From an uncultured Chlorobiota bacterium (GTDB lineage: Bacteria > Bacteroidota > Kapaibacteriia > OLB7): 5,032 bases of DNA. Shown here in pieces: positions 1 to 5,032 of this stretch (the stretch's first letter is position 1; every line of letters begins with the position of its first letter). The stretch is from positions 1 to 5,032 of the forward strand of contig CAMLOB010000355.1 of assembly GCA_946481475.1 (NCBI GenBank). The letters are read 5' to 3'. A program made the translations under genes and the position numbers. The notes below the pieces were generated by a model. That model saw nothing but the letters and a program-made list of their open reading frames with translations. It made no database searches and had not been told where the DNA came from.

Positions 1-1084
1 CTTTGCCGTAGGATTTCTTCCAGGTCGGAACGAAGTCGAGCAGAAAGGCAAAGGCCGCGTGCGACTGGCGGAAGACATGATTGCGATCCAGCACCCAGCT
101 TGCCCGGAACTTCGCCAGGTTCAGCAGCCGCACCCCCGGATTGTTGGTGATGAGTCGCATGAACTTCCAGAGAATCGACTTCGGAAGAAGTCCGAGAATC
201 GTATCGGGCAACTGCTGGTTCTCCAGCCGGAGCGTCTGCGCCGGATTCGGATCGACTCCCCGTTCCAGATAGTTCGCCTGGTGAACGACACCCCGACCAA
301 GAGATTTGCCCGATGCGAACGCATCGATCCATCCCACCAGATAATCGGCCCCGCCAAGCCGTTCCTCGAAACAGTCGAACATCTTCTCAAGCGAGGGGAC
401 ATTGATCGCCTCGACCTGGAGCAGACCGGACCAGACCCGCTTGGTCTTCAATGTGATCGAGGTAAAATATCCCAGCATGCCGAACCCGCCGATCGCCGTC
501 CGGAAGATGTCGGCATTCTCCTGACGCGAGCAGTGCAGGATTTCCCCTTCCGGAGTCAGCAATTCGAATTCGATGATCTGATCGCCGATCGGTCCGACGG
601 CAAAATTGTTCTTGCCGTGGATGTTCATCGAGGCGCAGCCGCCGATCGTGGGGAACATCGTGCCGGGGACAACGGCGGGCCACCATCCGTCCTGCAGAAT
701 GTATTCCCACAATTGTTTGATCGTGACGCCCGGCTCCACTCTGATGACGCCGGTAGAGGGATCCCAGTCGAGAATCCGGTTCATCCGGGTCAGATCCAAC
801 ACAATGTTCTCGCTGTTGATCGAGGCATCGCCGTAGCTTCTGCCGGCCCCCCTGAAGCCGACCGTCCGTCCGGTTCTGCGGGCCAGCGCAAAGACGTCAC
901 GAACACCTTCGAGCGTTGAGGGGCGGAAGACGTAACCGGCCGAGGAGACGCTCATCCCCCAGCCATATACCCGCTCCAGATGGTCGTCCGGCAACGGAAC
1001 GCCGGGGAAAGCTTCACGCGACCATTCCGGACCGAACAGATCCGTTCGGTTCTCCTCTGCAGTATTCCGGTTCTTCGGATTCAA
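1..1084 (-). CDS. DprE1-like FAD-dependent oxidoreductase (polyprenyl-phosphoryl-ribose 2'-oxidase type), 3' end outside window
   Basis: Reading the minus strand in the frame after the stop at 1094 gives about 361 uninterrupted codons to the left edge, so the C-terminus is missing. Counting from the TTG at 1084, a YGWG motif (40-43) matches the TGWG near the start of mycobacterial DprE1. It is followed by the FAD-binding PCMH-type fold: GRSYGD at 81-86, VEPGV at 116-120, PGT at 140-142, and GG..ASMNIHGKN at 148-159. H156 lies in the HGKN motif of DprE1 that contacts FAD. DprE1 oxidises the 2'-OH of polyprenyl-phosphoryl-ribose to a keto intermediate, which DprE2 then reduces. The neighbour upstream is a DprE2-like reductase, supporting the pairing. 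The start is uncertain: TTG 1084, TTG 994 or CTG 1039 would keep YGWG, whereas the first ATG (955) would remove it. No convincing Shine-Dalgarno precedes any of them. A related FAD-linked sugar or alcohol oxidase remains possible because the catalytic C-terminal half is not visible. Confidence 0.85.
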   Translation of the reverse strand, partial: MNPKNRNTAEENRTDLFGPEWSREAFPGVPLPDDHLERVYGWGMSVSSAGYVFRPSTLEGVRDVFALARRTGRTVGFRGAGRSYGDASINSENIVLDLTRMNRILDWDPSTGVIRVEPGVTIKQLWEYILQDGWWPAVVPGTMFPTIGGCASMNIHGKNNFAVGPIGDQIIEFELLTPEGEILHCSRQENADIFRTAIGGFGMLGYFTSITLKTKRVWSGLLQVEAINVPSLEKMFDCFEERLGGADYLVGWIDAFASGKSLGRGVVHQANYLERGVDPNPAQTLRLENQQLPDTILGLLPKSILWKFMRLITNNPGVRLLNLAKFRASWVLDRNHVFRQSHAAFAFLLDFVPTWKKSYGK

Positions 1085-1093
1085 GGTGCCGTC

Positions 1094-1846
1094 TTAAATA
1101 TTGATTCTCTTGAAAAGGAAGGAGGGGATCGACCGGATCACCATGCCGACGAGTCGCCACTGCCCGGGGACATAGGCGGTGTTCTTGTTCCGAAGAGCTG
1201 CGTGGACGATTTTGTCTGCGGCTTTCTCAGGAGAGATCAGCCAGAGCAGCCCGGACATCCCCTTGGTCATCACCGTATCGACAAAGCCCGGTTTGATCGT
1301 CGTGACGCTGACCCCTTTGACTTCCAGTCGGTTGCGGAGCGATTCAAGATAGGTGTTCAACGCCGCCTTGCTTGTGCAGTAGGCCGGGTTCCCTCGTCTC
1401 CCCCGATCTCCGGCAATCGACGAGATGCCGACGAGTCTCCCCTCTCCCATCCGCTCGAACCGCTTTGCCCCCTCGTTCAGCCAGGCCATCGCGCCGATCG
1501 TGTTGACCTCCATCATCAGCGCATCCTTGTCGGTGGAGTATTCGTCCGGTTCCACTTTCGGCATCACTCCTGCGGCATAGAAGACCGCATCGAGTCCGTC
1601 CAGACGTCTGGCAATGTCCTGAAAGAGAAGAGGAATCTCCTCTCTGTTCCGCACATCGTGAATTGCCGGGAAGGCCCGCTCCTCTCCCGCCGCCTGATTG
1701 ATCTGGTCGCACAGTTCCTGCAACTCGTCATCCCGCCGCGCAACCACAGCCACCCGCGCTCCGGATGAAGCCAGTCGTTTTGCAATCGCCGCGCCGATCC
1801 CGGATGATGCCCCGACCACAACAGCTTTTCTGATCGGCTCAGCCAT
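1094..1846 (-). CDS. DprE2-like short-chain dehydrogenase/reductase
   Basis: The product is a 250-residue classical SDR, a normal length for the family. The cofactor motif GASSGIG is at 12-18 and the R37-R38 pair after the second strand suggests NADP(H). AAG at 91-93 replaces the usual NAG. The active-site set is complete: N115, S143, Y156 and K160 (YCTSK). SSIAGDRGRR (142-151), the PGFV.T.MT stretch (186-194) and the C-terminal IRSIP...FKRINI ending resemble mycobacterial DprE2, which reduces the 2'-keto intermediate from DprE1 to polyprenyl-phosphoryl-arabinose. The gene immediately downstream is DprE1-like, which makes this role the best inference, though a generic SDR cannot be excluded from sequence alone. 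I chose the ATG at 1846 over the in-frame start at 1885 because the residues added by the longer form (Arg-rich, RSSRRRRPP) look non-native and because GGAGG lies 9 bases upstream. The start overlaps the preceding gene's stop by 8 bases. Confidence 0.9.
   Translation of the reverse strand: MAEPIRKAVVVGASSGIGAAIAKRLASSGARVAVVARRDDELQELCDQINQAAGEERAFPAIHDVRNREEIPLLFQDIARRLDGLDAVFYAAGVMPKVEPDEYSTDKDALMMEVNTIGAMAWLNEGAKRFERMGEGRLVGISSIAGDRGRRGNPAYCTSKAALNTYLESLRNRLEVKGVSVTTIKPGFVDTVMTKGMSGLLWLISPEKAADKIVHAALRNKNTAYVPGQWRLVGMVIRSIPSFLFKRINI
1839..1846 (-). other. 8-base start/stop overlap (ATGGCTGA) between cystathionine enzyme and SDR genes
   Basis: The SDR start ATG and the stop TGA of the preceding gene are contained in one ATGGCTGA sequence, in different frames. 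Such overlaps usually mean one transcript and translational coupling, so ribosomes finishing the cystathionine enzyme can begin the SDR using the adjacent GGAGG site. Confidence 0.85.
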
Positions 1847-3020
1847 TGGCGGTCGCCTCCGACGGCTCGACCGCACGGACCGCATCGAGGGCCGATTCGA
1901 TATCTGCGATCAGATCGTTCACATCCTCAATGCCGACAGAGAACCGGACCAGACCGTCGGTGATGCCGAGACGTTCGCGGACTTCCGGCGGAACCGAGCC
2001 GTGGGTCATCGAGACCGGATGGCAAAGGAGCGACTCGACGCCGCCGAGCGATTCGGCAAAGAAGAAAAGCCGGACCGATTCGCAGAACGCCTTCGCCCGA
2101 TCCAGCGAGCCGAGATCGGCCGAGATCATCCCTCCGAATCCCCCCATCTGACGCTTGGCAAGTTCATGCTGCGGGAAGGACTCCAGTCCGGGATAGTTCA
2201 CCGTTCTGAACTCACCATGTTTCTCAAGATAGTCGGCAATCATCATGGCGTTCGAGCAATGCCGGTCCATCCTGACCGCAAGGGTTTTCAGCGAGCGGAG
2301 CGTCAGGTAGCAATCCTGCGGTCCCGGTACCCCGCCGCACGAGTTCTGGTGGAACCCGATCTGTTTGGCGATCTCATCGTTATCGGTCACCACAAGTCCG
2401 CCGATCACATCGCTGTGTCCGCCGATATATTTTGTGGAAGAATGGAGAACAATCGAGGCACCGAATTCCAGAGGGCGTTGAAGATACGGCGTCATAAACG
2501 TGTTATCGACCACGAGATTCACCCCGGCTGCCCGGGCGATTCCGCCGATCTCTCCAAGATCGCAGAGCTTCATCATCGGATTGGTCGGCGTCTCGGCATA
2601 GATCATCTTCGTCTCCTCCCGGATCGCCCCTCGCACGTTTTCCGGATCGGTGAAATCGACGAACGAGAACTCGATGCCGTAGCGACTGATCACCTTGTCG
2701 AACAGGCGAAACGAACCGCCGTACATGTCGTCGCCGGCAACCACGTGATCTCCCGGATTCAGCAATCGCATCACGGCATCCAGCGCAGCCATGCCGCTGG
2801 AGAATGCGAAGCCGTGTCTCCCCCCTTCAAGCTCCGCAATACACGTCTCAAGTGCGCTGCGTGTCGGGTTGTGGGTGCGGGAGTATTCCCATCCCTTGTG
2901 CCGACCGATTCCCTGCTGGGCGTATGTCGACGTCTGAAAGATCGGCACGTTCACCGCACCGGTCGTCTCCTCCGGTTCCTGTCCGGCATGTATCGCCTTT
3001 GTGGCAAATTTCCAGTCCAT
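1839..3020 (-). CDS. Cystathionine gamma-synthase/lyase-type PLP enzyme (Cys/Met metabolism family)
   Basis: This is a full-length 393-residue fold-type I PLP enzyme of the trans-sulfuration family. Visible landmarks are YSRTHNPTR at 46-54 (Y46 and R48 bind PLP phosphate from the neighbouring subunit), SSGMAA at 74-79, the ring-stacking Y100 in DMYGG, D172 in VDNTF (pyridine nitrogen contact), and the Schiff-base K197 in SSTKYIGGHSD. The AESLGGVESL block (322-331), MTH (338-340) and the ending GIEDVNDLIADI are typical of both cystathionine gamma-synthases and gamma-lyases. The former join an activated homoserine to cysteine in methionine synthesis and the latter cleave cystathionine. Residues seen here do not separate the two, so no gene symbol is given. 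It is cytoplasmic. The ATG at 3020 begins directly before the conserved N-terminus (KFATKAIHAGQ) and no good Shine-Dalgarno is visible before it. It overlaps the downstream SDR by 8 bases, implying co-transcription. Confidence 0.93.
   Translation of the reverse strand: MDWKFATKAIHAGQEPEETTGAVNVPIFQTSTYAQQGIGRHKGWEYSRTHNPTRSALETCIAELEGGRHGFAFSSGMAALDAVMRLLNPGDHVVAGDDMYGGSFRLFDKVISRYGIEFSFVDFTDPENVRGAIREETKMIYAETPTNPMMKLCDLGEIGGIARAAGVNLVVDNTFMTPYLQRPLEFGASIVLHSSTKYIGGHSDVIGGLVVTDNDEIAKQIGFHQNSCGGVPGPQDCYLTLRSLKTLAVRMDRHCSNAMMIADYLEKHGEFRTVNYPGLESFPQHELAKRQMGGFGGMISADLGSLDRAKAFCESVRLFFFAESLGGVESLLCHPVSMTHGSVPPEVRERLGITDGLVRFSVGIEDVNDLIADIESALDAVRAVEPSEATANG
1856..1860 (-). promoter_or_regulatory. 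Shine-Dalgarno for the DprE2-like SDR
   Basis: GGAGG on the minus strand ends 9 bases before the ATG at 1846. It lies inside the last codons of the cystathionine enzyme gene. It is the only strong ribosome-binding site seen before a start in this window, and it decides in favour of the 1846 start for the SDR over the longer in-frame form beginning at 1885. Confidence 0.75.
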
Positions 3021-3106
3021 GATGGTGGTGTCAATTCAAAATGAAAAATGAAAAATTCAAAACCCGGGTTGTCGATGGGATGAAACCGCCCGATTTCAAG
3101 GGTGCG
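3021..3106. other. 86-base intergenic gap between the lipoprotein and cystathionine enzyme genes
   Basis: No gene is present. The half nearer the lipoprotein stop is GC-rich and ends in a perfect 10-base palindrome AACCCGGGTT (3061-3070), which has no loop and so is not a convincing terminator by itself. The half nearer the next ATG is a strongly A/T-biased repeat, described separately. Weak GGTT/AACC pairing across the gap does not form a convincing hairpin, so read-through from the lipoprotein gene into the operon cannot be excluded. Confidence 0.6.
3033..3062. repeat. A/T-rich repeat: AATTCAAAA pair flanking tandem TGAAAAA
   Basis: AATTCAAAA occurs at 3033-3041 and again at 3054-3062, sharing its last and first bases with two tandem copies of TGAAAAA (3042-3048 and 3049-3055). 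The block is nearly free of G and C in an otherwise GC-rich window. On the minus strand it is a T-rich run 13-42 bases before the ATG of the cystathionine enzyme gene. It could act as an AT-rich promoter element, as a T tract after the CCCGGG palindrome, or be a copy of a dispersed intergenic repeat. The sequence alone does not decide. Confidence 0.7.
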
Positions 3107-4375
3107 TTACTCTCCTCCCAGTTCCCCGGCAATCCTTACCTGTGCGTCTCCTAGAGCCTGTGCGGCATCCTTCTCTCCGAGGACAGCGTAGGCCACTTCC
3201 TCTTCGAGAATCCGTTCGATGTCAAGCCATTTCGGATGAATCGGAGTAAAGCGGGAATTCTTCATCTGATCGGTAAATCCTTTCTGCGGCCCGCTCTGCA
3301 AGAACGGATCATCGGCGACCGAGAGATCGGCCGGGATAAAACCACTGTTCAATCCCTTGATGAAGGCAAGGGCCTGGTCCGGAGCCGTCAGGAAGGAGAC
3401 CAGTTTCTGCGAAGCCTCTTTCCGTTCCGACTTCGCATTGACCGCCAGATACTCCCCTCCTCCGAACGAATAGGAAGGTTTCCCGCCGAACGACGGAAGA
3501 GCCCTGACCACGTAGTCCAGATCGGGATTCTCCTTGGAAATCTGTCCCATCAGCCAGGAGCCGGAAATCCAGAAAGCGATATCTCCCTTCAGGAAAAGCT
3601 GGTCGAGCTGACGTTGCTGGTCGATCCGTCCGTTCCGGGCAAGCGTCAGATACAGTTCAAGGGCTTCGATGTTCTCGGGGGAGTTCACATGGGGATGTCC
3701 GTTTTCATCCAGGACCTCGCCGCCGTTCGACCAGAAGAGAGCGAGGATCCGCTTGTAGACCCGATGTTCGTCGTTAACGGCGGCACCGAAACCGAACCGT
3801 GAGGGATTCGCGTCCTTGAACTTCGTGGTGACCTGTTCTCCCGCCCCCAGAACGTCATCCCATGTCCCGAACGTATCGGCCTGAATTCCTGCCTCTTTCA
3901 GCAACGCCCTGTTGACGTACATCGCCTGCGTGCCGACAAACCACGGGCGGGCGTAGACCTTTCCTTCCCACGTCCCTGGAGTCAGGAACTCTTTCGGGAA
4001 CCTTCCGATCGAATCTCCCGGCATCGTTGACAGGTCAAGCAGAACACCTTCAGAGGCGAATTGCGCCACCCAGTCGCTCCCCAGTTCGATCACATCCGGA
4101 GCCTCTCCCGAGTTGAACATGGAGAAGAGCTTGTCCTTTCCGTTTCCCCAGTTCATATCGATCAGTTCCACCTTGATGCCGGGGTTCTTCTCCTCGAACT
4201 CGGCAATCCGCTCCTGAAGCAGACTTTTCTGCGTCGGTTCCGACCAGAAGTGGGCGAAGCGAAGGTTCACCTGGCCGGTCTCTTCCCCCTCCCCGCCTCC
4301 GCAACCGGCGATCAGCAATGCAATGAGAAGTGAAAAGAAGGGGACGATTGATCGGAAAAGACTGAAGTTGGTCAT
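3107..4375 (-). CDS. Sugar-type ABC transporter substrate-binding lipoprotein
   Basis: This 422-residue protein has the usual length of extracellular solute-binding family 1 proteins (maltose/oligosaccharide type). The N-terminus carries a short positive stretch, a hydrophobic segment (about 10-23) and a lipobox IAG-C with the lipidated cysteine at 25, followed by a Gly/Glu-rich tether. The mature part has family landmarks: the first beta strand RFAHFWSE (39-46), FEEKNPGIKVE (60-70), PDVIELGSDW (93-102), GKVYARPWFVGTQAMYVN (138-155), and GDIAFWISGSW (264-274), in the usual order for the two-lobe fold. The protein would capture a sugar or related solute outside the cytoplasmic membrane and hand it to an ABC permease. 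No permease or ATPase gene lies next to it in this window, so the partner and substrate are unknown. It follows the secA terminator, so it probably has its own promoter. The ATG at 4375 is well placed for the signal peptide, with no clear Shine-Dalgarno. Confidence 0.93.
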   Translation of the reverse strand: MTNFSLFRSIVPFFSLLIALLIAGCGGGEGEETGQVNLRFAHFWSEPTQKSLLQERIAEFEEKNPGIKVELIDMNWGNGKDKLFSMFNSGEAPDVIELGSDWVAQFASEGVLLDLSTMPGDSIGRFPKEFLTPGTWEGKVYARPWFVGTQAMYVNRALLKEAGIQADTFGTWDDVLGAGEQVTTKFKDANPSRFGFGAAVNDEHRVYKRILALFWSNGGEVLDENGHPHVNSPENIEALELYLTLARNGRIDQQRQLDQLFLKGDIAFWISGSWLMGQISKENPDLDYVVRALPSFGGKPSYSFGGGEYLAVNAKSERKEASQKLVSFLTAPDQALAFIKGLNSGFIPADLSVADDPFLQSGPQKGFTDQMKNSRFTPIHPKWLDIERILEEEVAYAVLGEKDAAQALGDAQVRIAGELGGE

Positions 4376-4385
4376 GCTTGAGATT

Positions 4386-4413
4386 ACGTTAAGTGTTCCT
4401 GAACCGGGATCAA
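4386..4413 (-). promoter_or_regulatory. Candidate promoter for the substrate-binding protein gene
   Basis: On the minus strand TTGATC (4413-4408, four of six matches to TTGACA) is followed after 16 bases by TAACGT (4391-4386, a weak match to TATAAT), ending 10 bases before the ATG. A promoter is expected here because the secA terminator lies immediately upstream. The short distance to the ATG would leave almost no leader, and a FCB-type organism may use a different consensus, so this is only a suggestion. Confidence 0.22.
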
Positions 4414-4439
4414 TCTACGAATCACGGGCAAACAGAAGA

Positions 4440-4479
4440 AAGGCGTCTCGGGAATCGTTAACGATTCGAGAGACGCCTT
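4440..4479 (-). terminator. Intrinsic terminator downstream of secA
   Basis: Two 18-base arms (4440-4457 and 4462-4479) are complementary at 16 positions, with one two-base mismatch in the middle and a TTAA loop. Read on the minus strand the hairpin starts 19 bases after the secA stop and is followed by a T-rich run (TTTCTTCTGTTT), the layout of a rho-independent terminator. The plus-strand side lacks a T tract, so it is unlikely to serve in that direction. It separates secA from the substrate-binding protein gene. Confidence 0.85.
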
Positions 4480-4498
4480 GAACTTCATCACATCGTCG

Positions 4499-5032
4499 TT
4501 ACGAACGACCGTGACACTGCTTGTACTTCTTGCCGCTACCGCACCAGCAGGGATCGTTCCGTCCCACCTTCGGCTCTTCGCGGACAACCGTCGTCACCGT
4601 CGAGGCCCGTTGCTGCGAAGCCCCTCCGGTCTGGCCGGTCGCCGCAGCCACATTCGGATCGACCGCTCCGCCCCCTCCCTGCATTCCCATATTCGTTGCG
4701 TCGTTGTGGTTGTAGCTCAGGCGTCGCTCTCCCTCTCCTCCCCGTTCCTCCTCGGCCAGTCGATCCCGTTTCGTCGGATAGAGTCCGCGTCGCCGCCGTT
4801 GCGCACGGTTCGGATCGGCCTGCGTCTGCGGTGCTTGCGGGAAATAACGGAAGGCGAACGAAGCGATATCGGCATTGATCTCGCCGATCAGCTCCACGAA
4901 CATCTCGTAGGCCTCCTTCTTGTATTCGACCAGGGGATCGCGCTGACCATAGGCCCGCAGACCGATCGCCTGTTTCAGATCATCCATCTCGCGGAGATGC
5001 TCGCGCCACTTCTCATCGATCACGTGGATCAC
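4499..5032 (-). CDS. secA: Preprotein translocase ATPase SecA, C-terminal part
   Basis: Only the last 177 residues are in the window; the reading frame is open at the right edge and the GTG there is an internal Val codon, not a start. Residues 1-66 of the fragment belong to the helical scaffold region, with the characteristic [18 protein letters not shown]...[10 protein letters not shown] sequence. This is followed by a low-complexity linker (about 67-155) rich in Arg, Gly, Gln, Ala and Thr, and a C-terminal metal-binding tail [18 protein letters not shown], in which C162, C164, C173 and H174 form the C-x-C-x8-C-H zinc site that binds SecB and phospholipids in other bacteria. SecA drives post-translational protein export through SecYEG using ATP. 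The gene ends 123 bases before the next one and is closed by a strong hairpin terminator, so it forms its own transcription unit end. The identification is secure. Confidence 0.97.
   Translation of the reverse strand: MIHVIDEKWREHLREMDDLKQAIGLRAYGQRDPLVEYKKEAYEMFVELIGEINADIASFAFRYFPQAPQTQADPNRAQRRRRGLYPTKRDRLAEEERGGEGERRLSYNHNDATNMGMQGGGGAVDPNVAAATGQTGGASQQRASTVTTVVREEPKVGRNDPCWCGSGKKYKQCHGRS

Noticed and set aside
387..710. 107-codon minus-strand open frame (and 121-402)
   Set aside because: These are out-of-frame readings within the DprE1-like gene, which is open through the whole region in its own frame.
59..919. 286-codon plus-strand open frame
   Set aside because: It lies antisense to the DprE1-like gene, whose minus-strand translation has clear FAD-binding motifs. 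The plus-strand product shows no family resemblance.
980..1768. 262-codon plus-strand open frame
   Set aside because: It is antisense to the SDR gene, which has an intact active site; the plus-strand product has no recognisable motif.
1698..3044. 448-codon plus-strand open frame
   Set aside because: It is antisense to the cystathionine enzyme and to the start of the SDR, both of which have full sets of catalytic motifs. The translation is rich in Arg, His and Asp without any recognisable domain, as expected for a shadow frame in GC-rich DNA.
3061..3090. Possible terminator after the lipoprotein gene (CCCGGG palindrome followed by T-rich minus strand)
   Set aside because: The palindrome has no loop bases and the alternative pairing with the upstream GGTT is only four base pairs, so a terminator call is not supported.
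4384..4587. 67-codon minus-strand frame crossing the end of secA and the terminator
   Set aside because: It begins inside secA in another frame and runs through the hairpin terminator; no start signal or family resemblance.
1..5032. tRNA, rRNA, CRISPR, insertion sequence, phage or toxin-antitoxin elements
   Set aside because: Nothing of this kind was seen on either strand; the window is almost entirely filled by five co-oriented metabolic, transport and export genes.

Overview
All recognisable genes in this window are on the minus strand, so the map reads from the right edge to the left. The DNA is GC-rich. The SecA tail (helical scaffold segment followed by a long Gly/Gln/Arg-rich linker and a C-terminal zinc-binding C-W-C ... 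C-H motif), a lipid-anchored substrate-binding protein and mostly poor Shine-Dalgarno sequences suggest a Gram-negative-type bacterium. I lean towards the Bacteroidota/Chlorobiota (Ignavibacteria/Kapabacteria-like) side from the SecA sequence, but this is recognition from memory and only tentative.

Layout in transcription order. (1) 5032-4499: C-terminal 178 codons, including the stop, of secA, running off the right edge and closed by a strong intrinsic terminator at 4440-4479. (2) 4375-3107: an extracytoplasmic sugar-type ABC substrate-binding lipoprotein, with no permease or ATPase gene beside it. (3) 3020-1839: a PLP-dependent cystathionine gamma-synthase/lyase-type enzyme, preceded by an 86-base gap with an unusual A/T-rich repeat. 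(4) 1846-1094: a short-chain dehydrogenase resembling DprE2, whose ATG overlaps the stop of gene 3 by 8 bases. (5) about 1084-1, running off the left edge: a FAD-dependent oxidoreductase resembling DprE1. It is not obvious in an ATG-based ORF scan because it has no stop inside the window and no suitable ATG start.

Genes 4 and 5 are the most interesting part. DprE1 and DprE2 together epimerise the 2'-OH of decaprenyl-phosphoryl-ribose to give decaprenyl-phosphoryl-arabinose, the D-arabinofuranose donor known best from mycobacterial cell walls. Here the two halves lie side by side in the order E2-E1, the reverse of Mycobacterium, and in a background that does not look actinobacterial. They share one reading frame, separated only by a single TAA and lacking an ATG between them. 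The tight overlap with the cystathionine enzyme suggests that genes 3, 4 and 5 form one operon, although the biochemical link between sulfur amino acid metabolism and polyprenyl-sugar epimerisation is not evident.

No tRNA, rRNA, CRISPR, insertion sequence or phage feature was seen. The only non-coding stretches are the 123-base and 86-base gaps and the 9-base spacer.
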